Shown: positions 1 to 9,458, counted from the stretch's first letter. The stretch is DNA of 64,000 bases from Nonomuraea sediminis (GCF_018531495.1 NZ_JAHDTI010000007.1:186001-250000), one strand, 5' to 3'. Notes: generated from the letters alone by a model not told the origin. Numbers and translations: made by a program.

Positions 1-2
1 GC

Positions 3-1496
3 GCCGAGGACACGACCCCGCTGTCGCTGGTGGACGTGGCCACCGGCCAGGTCGTCGAGTCGATCCCCGACACCCGCTACTCGCCGGTCGAGTGGCGCGC
101 CGACGAGAAGTCGTTCTTCTACACCCGCGGCGCGGGCGTCCACCACCACACCGCAGGAGGGGACGAACCGGTCACGGGCGAGGGATCGGCGACCACCCGC
201 TACCACGTGGCGCTCTGGCACGACAGATGGCTGGTCGTCACCGCCCGGGACGGTACCGCTCGCGCCAGACGCACGGGGGTCGCGGACGTGCACACCGGCG
301 GCCGCGTAAGACCGCTGTCCATCGACGCCGACGTCGCGGTGGACGCCGACGGCCGGTTGCTGGCCGTCCGCGGCGACCTCGGGCAGGTGCTCGCGGGTGA
401 CGGGCGAGGGCCCTGGCGGGTGCTCGTGCCCGAGGACACCTCGGTCCTGCTCGGCGTGACCCTCACCTCGACCCGCCTGGTCGCGCGGCGCCACCGGGAC
501 GGCGTGAGCCGGATGACCGTGCACGACCCCGCGACGGGCGCGCTGCTGGCCGAGGCCGGGCTGCCGGGGGAGGGGACGGTGAGCTGGGTCAGGCCGACCG
601 GCGACCCGGAGGTCCTGGCGTTCGGCTACGCGAGCTGGGACACCCCGCCGTCGGTGTGGCACCTGGACGCGCTGTCAGGCCGCGTGACCCCGTACGGCCA
701 GGCCCCCGCGTGCGTGGACGTCGAGGTCAGCCGGCACACCTACCGTTCCGCCGACGGCACCGAGGTCCCGCTGACGATCCTGTCCGGCGGCGAGCGCGGT
801 CCCCGGCCGACGATCCTGGCCGTCTACGGCGGGTTCGGTGTCCCCGCCCGCCCCGCCTACCAGCCGGACCTGCTGGCATGGGTGCTCAGCGGTGGGCGCG
901 TCGCCGTCGCGGGGGTCAGGGGCGGCGGCGAGCGGGGACGCCGCTGGCACGAGGAGGGCCGCGGCGCCAACAAGCCCGCCGCGCTCGCGGACCTGCACGC
1001 GGCCGGCGACTGGCTCGTCAGGCACGGCTGGACCTCGCGTGACGGGCTCGCCCTGCTGGGCGGCAGCAACGGCGGCCTGCTGGCCATGGCGGCCGCGGTC
1101 CAGCGGCCCGAGGCGTACGCGGTCGTGGGGAGCGCGGGCGCGCCGTTCGACATGATCCGCTACCCGCGGTGGGGACTCGGGGAGGCCTGGCGGGAGGAGT
1201 ACGGCTCGCCCGAGGACCCGGCGGAGTTCGCGGCGCTGCTGGGTTACTCGCCCTACCACAACGTGTCCGGCGGCCACCCCGCCGCGATCCTGATCACGGG
1301 CAGCAACGACACGCGCGTGGACCCGCTGCACTCCCGCAAGATGGCCGCCCGCCTGCAGCACGCCCCGGGGAGAGGGCCGGTCCTGCACTACTCGATCGAG
1401 GGAGCCGGCCACACCGGGGCCGGGGGCGAGCGGGGGATCTGGCGGTCGTCCGCCGCGCTCGCCTTCGTCGCCCGGCACACCGGGCTCGCCGTGTAA
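3..1496 (+). CDS. Prolyl oligopeptidase family serine peptidase (S9A), 5' end outside window
   Basis: The frame is open to the left edge, so the N-terminus is missing; about 497 residues remain of a family that is usually near 700. The visible part covers the end of the N-terminal segment, the propeller and the alpha/beta-hydrolase domain. The nucleophile lies in GGSNGG (Ser codon at 1065), followed by the Asp loop GSNDTRVDP and the His loop GAGHTGAG, so the triad is intact. The family cleaves short peptides after proline. It lies 70 bp before a regulator and a LanKC gene in the same direction. In the flavipeptin class III lanthipeptide cluster a prolyl oligopeptidase (FlaP) removes the leader, so a leader-peptidase role is a reasonable inference here. 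General peptide catabolism is the alternative. Confidence 0.9.
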   Translation, partial: AEDTTPLSLVDVATGQVVESIPDTRYSPVEWRADEKSFFYTRGAGVHHHTAGGDEPVTGEGSATTRYHVALWHDRWLVVTARDGTARARRTGVADVHTGGRVRPLSIDADVAVDADGRLLAVRGDLGQVLAGDGRGPWRVLVPEDTSVLLGVTLTSTRLVARRHRDGVSRMTVHDPATGALLAEAGLPGEGTVSWVRPTGDPEVLAFGYASWDTPPSVWHLDALSGRVTPYGQAPACVDVEVSRHTYRSADGTEVPLTILSGGERGPRPTILAVYGGFGVPARPAYQPDLLAWVLSGGRVAVAGVRGGGERGRRWHEEGRGANKPAALADLHAAGDWLVRHGWTSRDGLALLGGSNGGLLAMAAAVQRPEAYAVVGSAGAPFDMIRYPRWGLGEAWREEYGSPEDPAEFAALLGYSPYHNVSGGHPAAILITGSNDTRVDPLHSRKMAARLQHAPGRGPVLHYSIEGAGHTGAGGERGIWRSSAALAFVARHTGLAV

Positions 1497-1566
1497 CGGC
1501 GACGGAACGGATGTGTCACGCCATCTCCAGTGACGGGGGCCATGACGCCACAAGGGGGATGTGAAC

Positions 1567-2148
1567 ATGACGTTCGAGCTCGGTGTGGAGTGGATCGAGG
1601 GCGAGCACGAGGTGCGCGAACGGCTGGAAGAGCTGTCGTTCTTCACCCGGACGAGCCTGTACTGCGTCCACCCCTCGCCGACGGCACTCTACCTGCGCAG
1701 GGGCATCGACCTGCGGTTCGTCCACGAACGATCCACGCTGGAGGACCTGGACAGGCTCCTGGCCGCCGGGGCCCGCGTCCGCACGCTCGACCGGCGGCTC
1801 GACCCGCTGGTCGTCATGGACGAGCGGGTGGCCGTCGTGCCGATCGACCCGGAGGACCACGCCAGGGGCGCGCTCGTCGTGCGCCAGCCGGGTCTGCTGA
1901 CCGGGTTCCTGAGCCTGTTCGACCGGCTCTGGAACGAGGCCCGCGAGCTGACGGAACCGGGCCTGACCGACGACGACCGCCGGTTGCTGGCTCTCATGGC
2001 CTCCGGCAGCACCGACGAGGCCACCGCGCGCCACTTCGAGGTGTCGGTACGGCACCTGCGGCGGCGCATCGCCCGCCTGACCGCCCTGCTGCAGGCCTCG
2101 AGCAGGTTCGAGGCGGGCGTCCAAGCCGTTCGACGCGGCTGGCTCTGA
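1567..2148 (+). CDS. LuxR-type regulator with TrmB/PLD-like N-terminal domain
   Basis: A protein of about 193 residues. Residues 1-120 resemble the effector-binding half of TrmB/PLD-like regulators, with the pattern SLYCVHP followed by LDRLLAAGARVRTLDRR and VVMDERVAVVP. Residues 130-193 form a LuxR-class helix-turn-helix starting at LTDDDRRLLALMASGSTDEA. I chose ATG 1567 because GGGGG at 1554-1558 sits 8 nt upstream; a GTG at 1561 is too close to that Shine-Dalgarno sequence. It is placed between the peptidase and LanKC with short gaps, so it is probably co-transcribed and acts as the pathway regulator. Regulators of this build are common beside actinomycete RiPP genes. The effector is unknown. 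Confidence 0.8.
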   Translation: MTFELGVEWIEGEHEVRERLEELSFFTRTSLYCVHPSPTALYLRRGIDLRFVHERSTLEDLDRLLAAGARVRTLDRRLDPLVVMDERVAVVPIDPEDHARGALVVRQPGLLTGFLSLFDRLWNEARELTEPGLTDDDRRLLALMASGSTDEATARHFEVSVRHLRRRIARLTALLQASSRFEAGVQAVRRGWL

Positions 2149-2170
2149 CACTTCGACGAAAGGAAGCCCG

Positions 2171-4681
2171 ATGCAGGAGCAGCTCGCGTTCACGCTGGCG
2201 CACGCCGACTACTACGAACCGCTCGAGCTCATCCACCCTGGCCTGCCGTACCGGCCCTCTGGCATGCCGGAGGACTGGAGCAGGAGCAGCAGGGAGATCT
2301 GGACCGAATGGGCGCCGCCCGGCGCGCAGGTGCCCGAGCAGGGGTGGAAGATCCACGTCTCCAGTGCGGTCGAGGACGCCCCGCAGGTCCTCGACCTGGT
2401 CGCCGCGGCCTGCGTGGAGTTCTCGGTGTCGTTCAAGCACCTGAGCGGCAAGTCGTTCTTCCTGTGGATGCACAGCAAGCACGGCAGCCGTGCCCAGGGC
2501 GGCAAGTTCTGCGCCCTCTACCCGCCGGACCAGGAGGTCGCCCGCGCGCTGCTGCTCCGCCTGGAGCGCGACCTGGCCGGCTTCGCCGGGCCGTACGTCC
2601 GCAGCGACCGGCGCTTCGGCTCCTGCGTCTTCTACCGCTACGGCTCCTTCCGCGAACGGTTCCGGCTGCGGCCCGACGGCACCCGCGAGGCCATGCTGCT
2701 CGACCCCGCCGGGCGGGAGATCCCCGACGAGCGGCGGCCCGAGTTCGTGCTCCCGCCCGGCGTGACCGACCCGTTCGCCGCCCCTGAGGACGATGGCGAC
2801 GAGGGGGTCAGCTTCGGCGGCTACACCTTCGAGGCCGTCCTGCAGCACAGCAACGCGGGCGGCGCCTACCGGGCCCGCGCCGCCGGCGGACGCGAGGTGT
2901 TCGTCAAGGAGGCCTGGGCCCACACCGGCTACGACGCCGAGGCCCGCAGCGCCCAGCTCCGGCTGGAGCAGGAGTACGAAACGCTCAAGGCCGTGCACGC
3001 CAAGGCTCCCGGGCTGTGCCCCGAGCCGGTCGAGCTGTTCTCCCACTGGGAGAACACCTACCTGGTCACCGAGCTCGTGCCGGGGACGACGCTGAGCAAG
3101 TGGGTGGTGGCGAACTCGCCCGTCGTCAAGATCGGGCAGCCGCCCGAGGTGTTCGCGGACTACTACCGGCGGTGCCTGGACATCCTCGGCCAGGCGGAGG
3201 CCGCCGTCGCGGCACTGCACGACCTGGGATACGCCTTCGTCGACGTCAACCCCAAGAACCTCCTCGTCGACGACGACCTGCGGGTCCGGCTCGTGGACTT
3301 CGAGGCCGCCCACCTGCTCACCGACGGCGCCGCCGTACCGCTGGGGGCGCCCGGCTACATCCCGCGCGAGGCCTTCGAGCCCGGCCGGTCGATGGACGCG
3401 CGCGACCTCGACGACTACGCGCTGGCGGCGGTGGCGCAGCTGATGGTCTTCCCGCTGCACGAGGTCGTGATCCGCGCGCCGGAGGTCCTCGACCACGTCC
3501 ACCACGACCTCACCGCGCTCGCCCCGGTGCCCGGCCGCCTCTGGTCCCGGGTCACCCGCGTCCACCCGCGCCCTCGGCGACGCTCCCTGCCCACGCCCGA
3601 CGAGGTCGAACGCGACCCGCTGACCTGGCTGAGCCGGCTGCGCAACCGTACGGCCGACGCCATCGAGACCATGGCGCAGCCCGGCAACCCCCGCTGGGTG
3701 TACCCGACGACCCCGGCGGGGTTCTCCTCCAACACCCGGTGCGTGGCCCACGGCACGGCGGGCGTGCTCCACGCCCTCCACGTCGCGGGCCGCCCGGTCG
3801 ACAGGAAGATCGTCGTCCGGCTGCGCGACGAGTCGCTGGCCGAGCGCCACTCGCTGCCGCCCGGCCTGCTGTACGGCAGCGCCGGGATCGCCTGGGTGCT
3901 GGCCTCGCTGGGCGAAGCGGAGGCCGCCTCGGAGCTGCTCGCCGCCGCGGACCGGCATCCGCTGAGCCGTACCTGCCCGACCTACGGAGGCGGCGCGGCG
4001 GGCGTCGCCATGACGCACCTGTACCTCTACGGCCGCACCCGGGACGAGCGGCACCTCGACACGGCCGGGGAACTGCTCGGCACGCCGGGGCAGCTCGGGC
4101 CCGACGACGCCTCCGGCCTGGTGCACGGGTGGCCAGGCGTCGCGCTGGCCCTCTACTACCTGGCCCGCATGACCGGCGACCGGGAGCCGCTGGAGCGCGG
4201 GCTCCGGCTGCTGCGCGACGAGCTACGGCACGTGCTCCCCGTGGAGACGGACGCGCTCGGGTTCCGGGTGTCGGCCGTGGACCAGCGCAACATGCCCTAC
4301 CTGTTCGCCGGAAGCGCGGGCTACGCCTCGGTCCTGTCCCGGTATCTCACCGTCGTCGAGGACGCCGAGCTGGCCGACGTGCTGCGCCGATGCCTGCGCA
4401 ACTGCACGGTGCGCTTCACCGTCGGCGTGGGCCTCTTCCAGGGGATGGCCGGGCTGGCTCTCACGCTCTCCCAGGCGGGCCTGCGCGCCGAGGCGATCAG
4501 GTCGGGCACCGGGCTGTTCAAGTACGCGATCCCCGGCGACGACGGCGGCATCCGCTTCGTCGGCGACAGGTTCCTCCAGCTCAGCGCCGACCTGTGGAGC
4601 GGCTCGGCCGGGGTGCTCCTGGCCGCGCACCACCTGGTCACCGGAGCCCCCGATCCGCTGTTCACGCTGGATTCCCCGTGA
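2171..4681 (+). CDS. lanKC: Class III lanthionine synthetase LanKC
   Basis: An 836-residue three-domain enzyme of normal length for LanKC. Residues 1 to about 205 form the phospho-Ser/Thr lyase domain. Residues 215-480 are a Ser/Thr kinase domain with Lys246 in VFVKEAW, catalytic Asp358 and Asn363 in VDVNPKN, and the metal-binding Asp376 in VDFEAA. Residues 500-836 are a LanC-like cyclase with the repeated Gly-rich helices TYGGGAAGVA and GLVHGWPGVA. The Cys-Cys/His zinc ligands of LanC are not visible, as is usual for class III. It would phosphorylate and dehydrate Ser/Thr in a precursor peptide and form (methyl)lanthionine or labionin. AGGAAG precedes ATG 2171. No precursor gene is visible nearby. 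The last 20 nt overlap the converging hydrolase gene. Confidence 0.93.
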   Translation: MQEQLAFTLAHADYYEPLELIHPGLPYRPSGMPEDWSRSSREIWTEWAPPGAQVPEQGWKIHVSSAVEDAPQVLDLVAAACVEFSVSFKHLSGKSFFLWMHSKHGSRAQGGKFCALYPPDQEVARALLLRLERDLAGFAGPYVRSDRRFGSCVFYRYGSFRERFRLRPDGTREAMLLDPAGREIPDERRPEFVLPPGVTDPFAAPEDDGDEGVSFGGYTFEAVLQHSNAGGAYRARAAGGREVFVKEAWAHTGYDAEARSAQLRLEQEYETLKAVHAKAPGLCPEPVELFSHWENTYLVTELVPGTTLSKWVVANSPVVKIGQPPEVFADYYRRCLDILGQAEAAVAALHDLGYAFVDVNPKNLLVDDDLRVRLVDFEAAHLLTDGAAVPLGAPGYIPREAFEPGRSMDARDLDDYALAAVAQLMVFPLHEVVIRAPEVLDHVHHDLTALAPVPGRLWSRVTRVHPRPRRRSLPTPDEVERDPLTWLSRLRNRTADAIETMAQPGNPRWVYPTTPAGFSSNTRCVAHGTAGVLHALHVAGRPVDRKIVVRLRDESLAERHSLPPGLLYGSAGIAWVLASLGEAEAASELLAAADRHPLSRTCPTYGGGAAGVAMTHLYLYGRTRDERHLDTAGELLGTPGQLGPDDASGLVHGWPGVALALYYLARMTGDREPLERGLRLLRDELRHVLPVETDALGFRVSAVDQRNMPYLFAGSAGYASVLSRYLTVVEDAELADVLRRCLRNCTVRFTVGVGLFQGMAGLALTLSQAGLRAEAIRSGTGLFKYAIPGDDGGIRFVGDRFLQLSADLWSGSAGVLLAAHHLVTGAPDPLFTLDSP

Positions 4682-5798
4682 CATTCCAGGTGCGCACGTG
4701 GGAGACGTCGACGGGCTCGGCCCCGTCCTCGAGCGGCAGCGCCCCCGGCGTCCTCCCCTCGACGAACCGGTCGAGGAAGGCCCGCGTCAGGTTCGCCACC
4801 AGCCGGGTGACCCGCTCGCCGTCGATGGAGCCGAGCCGGTCGAGACGCTGCTTGCCGGGGAGCAGCGCCAGGTCCGTGAAGTCCCGGTGCAGGGCGCCGG
4901 CGACCTTGACCCGCACGACGTCCTCCCGCAGCCCCATCCGGTCGAACTCCTCGTAGAACAGGTCGTTGGGGTGGTCACGCCCCTCGAAACCGGCGTACAG
5001 GGCGAGGAGCGGCACGCGGATCGGACAGCCGAAGAGATCGGGGGAGAGGTGCAGGCCGTCGAGGTTGACGGCGGCGCGGGCGCGCGGGTCGGCCTGTGCG
5101 GCGCCGGCCGCGGCGCATCCGCCGAAGGACATGCCCATGTAGGTGAGCCGGGTCAGGTCGCAGGCGTCCGCGAGCTCGCCGAAGGAGCCGTCGGCGGCGG
5201 CCAGCGCGTCGGTGACGGCGATCATGCGGTCGCGCCACTGCCCGACGAGCGCGCTCATCGCGGCGTTCTCCCAGAGGTGGCCGAACCAGTCGCGGCGGGC
5301 GCCGAGGTCGTCGCCGAGCCGCAGGTAGTGCTCCAGCCAGGCGAACAGCTCGACGACCGTGGCGAAGAACGACTCGTCGGCTTCGAGCCGCGACCCGTCG
5401 GGCCGGGCGGCGAACCCGCCGCCGTGTTGCAGCACGCTGACGGCCACGTAGCCGTGGGAGGCGAGCTCGGTCATCAGGACGGTGTTCTGGGCCGGGTACA
5501 GGTCGGCGCCGTGGGAGAACACGATCGTGGGATGGAGCCCTGGCCGGACGGGCGCGTCGCGGTGGTCGTGGGTGAGCGCCGCGGCGAGCAGGCCCGTGGT
5601 GGTGGCGGGCGGCCAGGCCGGGTTGCGACGGGCGGTCCAGTCAAGCAGGAGCTCGCGCTCGACGCCCGCCGCGTAGGCGCGGCGCGGGGCCGGAGCCGCC
5701 GCCGGGTACCAGGCCCGCATCAGCAGCGGACCGGACTCGACGTCCCTGACCCCGGCGGGATACGGGCCGGTGGGGTGGGGGAGAAGCACCTCAGGCAT
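4662..5798 (-). CDS. Alpha/beta hydrolase, platelet-activating-factor acetylhydrolase-like
   Basis: A 378-residue protein with the PAF-AH isoform II layout: an N-terminal strand HPTGPYPAGVRDVE, the oxyanion strand TIVFSHGADLYPAQN, the nucleophile elbow GMSFGG near residue 225, the Asp-bearing NLDG just after it, and the late His in GALHRDF. No signal peptide is seen, so it should be cytoplasmic. Members of this family hydrolyse short acyl esters or amides. Its start overlaps the stop of the enterochelin-esterase-like gene by 8 nt, so the two form one transcript. It converges on LanKC with a 20-nt 3' overlap. The true substrate is not readable from sequence. Confidence 0.8.
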   Translation of the reverse strand: MPEVLLPHPTGPYPAGVRDVESGPLLMRAWYPAAAPAPRRAYAAGVERELLLDWTARRNPAWPPATTTGLLAAALTHDHRDAPVRPGLHPTIVFSHGADLYPAQNTVLMTELASHGYVAVSVLQHGGGFAARPDGSRLEADESFFATVVELFAWLEHYLRLGDDLGARRDWFGHLWENAAMSALVGQWRDRMIAVTDALAAADGSFGELADACDLTRLTYMGMSFGGCAAAGAAQADPRARAAVNLDGLHLSPDLFGCPIRVPLLALYAGFEGRDHPNDLFYEEFDRMGLREDVVRVKVAGALHRDFTDLALLPGKQRLDRLGSIDGERVTRLVANLTRAFLDRFVEGRTPGALPLEDGAEPVDVSHVRTWNVTGNPA

Positions 5799-7014
5799 GC
5801 TCGCCCCGCAGCCAGATCAGGCCGTCGCCGAGGTGGCTGCGCCACCAGGTCTCGTCGTGGCCGCCGGCGAACTCGCGGTAGCGGTAGCCGTACCCCTTGA
5901 GCGTGAGCACGTCGCGCAGGTGCCTGCTGGCGTGGATCTGCCCGGGGGTGGCGGGTGGCGGTCCCGTCTCGAACGCGCCGACCTCCTGGTAGACGCGGAT
6001 CGGCACCGGGTCGGCGCGCAGGAACTCCTCGATGAGCGCGGGCGTCCTGGACCTGGCGCCGACCACCGTGGCTGCCGGGGCGGCGGCGGGGTCGGCGTGC
6101 ATGCGGACGTAGGCGCGCAGCGTGTCCGGGTCCCACCAGGCCGAACCGGACAACATGAGCACGCCGCCGAACGCGTCCGGATGCTTCAGCCCGGTGTAGG
6201 CCGCGCACAGGCCGCCCAGGCTGCAGCCGGTGATGAGGGTGGCGGCCGGGTCGTCGGTGATGGGATGGCGCCGCCGCGCCCACGGGAGCAGGTCCTCGGC
6301 CAGGAAGCGGGAGAACTCCGGGTCGCAGGACAGCTCCACGTTGCGGTCGAGCTGCTGGACGAGCAGTGCGGCCGTCGGCGGGATCAGGCCCTCGGCGTGC
6401 AGGTTGTCCAGGACGGTGGCCGCGCTGTGGCGCGGGTGGCCGTCGAGCACGACCACGACGCCCAGGGGAGTGGTGGCCGGACCGGGCGGGAGGTAGGTCC
6501 AGATCCGTCTGCCGCCGTGAAGCTCCTCGGTCACCGTTCCCCGGGGGACGCCGGGGCGAGGGTCGGCCCACGACAGCGGCTCGGCGTCCGGGCACACCAG
6601 CACCGATTCCAGCGAGGCGACGCTGCCGAGGGGCAGGGCGGTGAAGTCGTGCTGCTCGCGGACCCTGGCGTGCGGATCGGGGATCCGCTCGCCGCCGATC
6701 TCGAGACTGTAGGTGGTCCGCACGTCCGTCGAGACCTTCCAGGTGAGGTACCAGGTGGCGGTGCCCGGTACGAGCGCCATCGAGCGCTGCGCCGGCGCGA
6801 GCCCGCTGACCGTCTCGTTGACCCTGACCTGCTCGACCGGCCGGTCGGCCAGCCACAGGAAGGTCACCAAGCATGTCCCCGGCTCGCCGGGGCACGGCTC
6901 GATCAGCGGCGTGCCGTCCGTCTTCAGCTGCGCCCACAGTTCCGCCTCGCTCGCCGCCGGATCCTCGGCCGCGAGCAGAGCCCTGATCGTCGGGCTGAGC
7001 ACCTCGTCACCCAT
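5791..7014 (-). CDS. Enterochelin esterase-like hydrolase (Fes/esterase D family)
   Basis: A 407-residue protein in two parts. Residues 1-150 form an immunoglobulin-like N-terminal domain typical of Fes, with VTFLWLADRPVEQVRVNE and MALVPGTATWYLTWKV. Residues 175-407 form an esterase D fold with VVVVLDGHPRH, nucleophile Ser in GCSLGGLCAAY and the His in FAGGHDETWW. Fes enzymes hydrolyse ferric enterobactin after uptake, but actinomycete relatives near peptide genes may cleave other esters. No siderophore genes are in view, so iron scavenging is only one option. It is the first gene of the two-gene hydrolase transcript that ends at 4662. Confidence 0.82.
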   Translation of the reverse strand: MGDEVLSPTIRALLAAEDPAASEAELWAQLKTDGTPLIEPCPGEPGTCLVTFLWLADRPVEQVRVNETVSGLAPAQRSMALVPGTATWYLTWKVSTDVRTTYSLEIGGERIPDPHARVREQHDFTALPLGSVASLESVLVCPDAEPLSWADPRPGVPRGTVTEELHGGRRIWTYLPPGPATTPLGVVVVLDGHPRHSAATVLDNLHAEGLIPPTAALLVQQLDRNVELSCDPEFSRFLAEDLLPWARRRHPITDDPAATLITGCSLGGLCAAYTGLKHPDAFGGVLMLSGSAWWDPDTLRAYVRMHADPAAAPAATVVGARSRTPALIEEFLRADPVPIRVYQEVGAFETGPPPATPGQIHASRHLRDVLTLKGYGYRYREFAGGHDETWWRSHLGDGLIWLRGEHA

Positions 7015-7086
7015 GCCGTCTGCCTCCCCTGTCGCTTCTGTACGGCTGGAGGGAACCCAAGCACGGCAAAGTGACGGGTGGCCGAA

Positions 7087-8130
7087 TCATGAGCGATCGG
7101 TCACGGCGGGCGGCGTGACGACGGATTCGTGCCACGGGTCGAGCGGGATCACCCCGATCGAGCGGCCGTCCGCGTCCAGGATCCGGCCCATGCGTTTGAC
7201 GACCCGCAGGGCCACCATCCGGTCCAGGACCTCCATCGACGGGAGCGCCTCGGTCATGCGCGCCTCGCCGTACGAGATGTCGGACAGGTGGCGCAGCCAC
7301 TGGCTGACGAAGAGGTTGGGCCGCGCGGCGATGGCGAAGCTGCCCCGGTTCTCCGGCAGGGCGGCCAGCGCCCGCCCGGTGGCGTCCAGGTCGGTGGCGG
7401 GCACGCGCATGAGGTAGTTGACGAGGATCGGCCAGCCCGCGGCCTCCTGCGTGACGTCGCACCGCATCGACACCAGCCCGGCGGCGAGCATCGCCGACAC
7501 CCGCCGGCTGGTCGTCGACGGGCTCTCGCCGACCTGCTCGGCCAGCGCCGCCACCGGGGCGCGGGCGTCCAGGCTGAGCGCGCGGAACAACGCCCGGTGC
7601 CGTTCGGAGAGGGCGAGCGGCCGGTGCGCGCGTTCCGGGCGGCGGCCGAGGCTCCTGATCTCGGCGCGTTCCAGCGCGTCCAGCCGCCAGGAGCTGCCCT
7701 CGCCGTACACCTGGGTGATCGGGTAGAGCTCGGTGCGCAGCACGCCGGGCAGGGTCTCGATCCCGGTGAGCACCAGGTCGGCCAGCGCGTGCGGCGAGGC
7801 GGCCATCAGCGTCAGGAACAGGCTGCGCCCGGACCCGACGATCGTGATCGAGGCCACCCGCGGGTTGCCGAGCAGGGCGGCGATCACCGCCTCGCGGTCG
7901 GCGGGCCGGCAGTCGAGGTCGAGGTAGGCGGGCGCGAGCCGGCGCAGCAGCGCGGGACCGGGCGTCACCAGCACCGACACAAGTCCGCGCGCCACCAGCC
8001 GCTGCCAGCGGCGGGCGGCGGTGATCGGGTGCAGGGCGCAGGCGGGACCGATCGTCGTCCAAGGGGCTCGCGGCGCGAGCTGGACGGCGTGGATCAACCG
8101 GAGATCGTGCTCGCTGAGCTCCTGCCGCAC
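7087..8130 (-). CDS. Lrp/AsnC family regulator with tandem HTH domains
   Basis: A 347-residue protein, about twice the length of a single Lrp/AsnC unit. The first HTH is at residues 5-50 (LSEHDLRLIHAVQLAPRAPW) and the second near 175-225 (ALFRALSLDARAPVAALAEQ then STTSRRVSAMLAAGLV), each followed by a RAM-like alpha/beta effector domain. Duplicated AsnC proteins of this build are common in actinomycetes and usually control a neighbouring amino-acid or peptide gene. It starts with GTG at 8128-8130 and is divergent from the M20 hydrolase at 8241, its most likely target. The 110-bp gap has no obvious long palindrome. Confidence 0.87.
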   Translation of the reverse strand: MRQELSEHDLRLIHAVQLAPRAPWTTIGPACALHPITAARRWQRLVARGLVSVLVTPGPALLRRLAPAYLDLDCRPADREAVIAALLGNPRVASITIVGSGRSLFLTLMAASPHALADLVLTGIETLPGVLRTELYPITQVYGEGSSWRLDALERAEIRSLGRRPERAHRPLALSERHRALFRALSLDARAPVAALAEQVGESPSTTSRRVSAMLAAGLVSMRCDVTQEAAGWPILVNYLMRVPATDLDATGRALAALPENRGSFAIAARPNLFVSQWLRHLSDISYGEARMTEALPSMEVLDRMVALRVVKRMGRILDADGRSIGVIPLDPWHESVVTPPAVTDRS

Positions 8131-8240
8131 GGATCCGTCGCCTCCGCCCCTGAGTTTGCCGATTCGCTGACGAAAGCGGTCACTCCGCGGGCGGACCGGC
8201 TCTACTCAGCGACGAAATCATCCAAGCAGGAGGACGATCC

Positions 8241-9455
8241 GTGATTCCCACCGGCCTGTTGGTGTCCCTGCGCCGCGCGCTGCACGAAGACCCCGAGCTG
8301 GGACTCGAGCTGCCCAGGACCCAGCGGCGCGTCCTGGCAGCACTGGCCGGGCTTCCCCTGGAGATCACCCTGGGCACCGCCGCGACCTCGGTCACCGCGG
8401 TGCTGCGCGGCCGGGGCGGGGGACCGGCCGTCCTGCTGCGCGCCGACATGGACGCGCTGCCGGTCCAGGAGGAGACGGGCCTGCCGTACGCCTCCCGCAA
8501 CCCGGGCGTGATGCACGCCTGCGGCCACGACCTGCACACCGCGATGCTCGTGGGCGCGGCCCACCTGCTGTGCGCCGCCGGCGACGAACTGCCCGGCGAT
8601 GTGATCCTGATGTTCCAGCCGGGCGAGGAGGGGCACGACGGGGCCGGGGTGATGCTCGCAGAAGGGCTGCTGGAGGCGGCCGGCCGGCCGCCGATCGCCG
8701 CCTACGCGCTGCACGTCCAGTCGGTACGGCAGGCCGGCACGTTCGCCACCCGGTCGGGAACGGTGTTGTCCGGCACCGCGAGGATGCGCGTCACCGTGCA
8801 CGGCCGGGGCGGCCACGGCGCGGTACCGCACCGTGCGCTGGACCCGGTGCCGCCGCTCGCGGAGATGATCACCGCCGTGCACGCCCTGGTGACCCGCAGG
8901 TTCGACGCCTTCGATCCCGTGGTCGTCACCGTCGGCCACGTGTCGGCTGGATCGCTCGGCACCGTCATTCCCGCCTCGGCCTGCTTCGAGGCCACGGTCC
9001 GCACCTACTCCGAGGCCAACAGGGTGGCGGTCCGCCGCCTGCTGTGCGAGCTGGTCACCGGCATCGCGGCGGCCCACGGCGTCACGGCGGAGATCGATTA
9101 CGGCGCGGAGCTGCCCGTCACCGTCACCGACCCGGCCGAGACCGCCTTCGCCCGCGACACCGTCGAACACCTGTGGGGCGCGCGGAGGCTGGCCGGCATG
9201 CCCCACCCGCATCCCGCCTCCGAGGACTTCTCGCGCGTGCTGGCGCGGGTGCCCGGCGCCTTCGTCTTCCTGGGCGCGCGCCCGGCGCACGTGGCACCGG
9301 ACGAGGCCCAGGAGAACCACTCACCACGAGCGGAGTTCGACGACGCGGTGCTGCCCGACGGCGCCCGCCTGCTGGCCGAACTGGCCACCCGCCGGCTCCG
9401 GGTCACCGGCCGCCTCCCAATCGTCGACGGGTATTCAATCCCTGATCACGGTTAG
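8241..9455 (+). CDS. M20 family metallo-amidohydrolase
   Basis: A 404-residue enzyme of the M20D amidohydrolase type (IAA-amino acid hydrolase and hippuricase relatives). The metal site is visible: RADMDALPVQEE, HACGHDLHTAM, FQPGEEGHDGA, and a late His in HPASEDFSRVL. The dimerisation domain at about residues 180-295 contains GRGGHGAVPH. These enzymes split N-acyl or N-aminoacyl amide bonds in the cytoplasm. The start is GTG 8241 behind AGGAGGA at 8228-8234. Divergence from the AsnC regulator suggests control by it. Together with the two S9 peptidases it gives this end of the window a peptide-processing character. Confidence 0.9.
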   Translation: MIPTGLLVSLRRALHEDPELGLELPRTQRRVLAALAGLPLEITLGTAATSVTAVLRGRGGGPAVLLRADMDALPVQEETGLPYASRNPGVMHACGHDLHTAMLVGAAHLLCAAGDELPGDVILMFQPGEEGHDGAGVMLAEGLLEAAGRPPIAAYALHVQSVRQAGTFATRSGTVLSGTARMRVTVHGRGGHGAVPHRALDPVPPLAEMITAVHALVTRRFDAFDPVVVTVGHVSAGSLGTVIPASACFEATVRTYSEANRVAVRRLLCELVTGIAAAHGVTAEIDYGAELPVTVTDPAETAFARDTVEHLWGARRLAGMPHPHPASEDFSRVLARVPGAFVFLGARPAHVAPDEAQENHSPRAEFDDAVLPDGARLLAELATRRLRVTGRLPIVDGYSIPDHG

Positions 9456-9458
9456 GCA

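Noticed and set aside
1497..1566. Possible lanthipeptide precursor between the peptidase and the regulator
   Set aside because: Only 70 bp, with no frame holding a leader and Ser/Cys core.
1994..4126. A 710-codon open frame on the minus strand
   Set aside because: It is antisense to LanKC, rich in Arg, Gly and Pro, and has no domain. High GC content keeps such shadow frames open.
3016..4956. A 646-codon open frame on the plus strand within LanKC
   Set aside because: It is another frame of the LanKC gene with low-complexity Arg/Pro content and extends into the antisense of the hydrolase.
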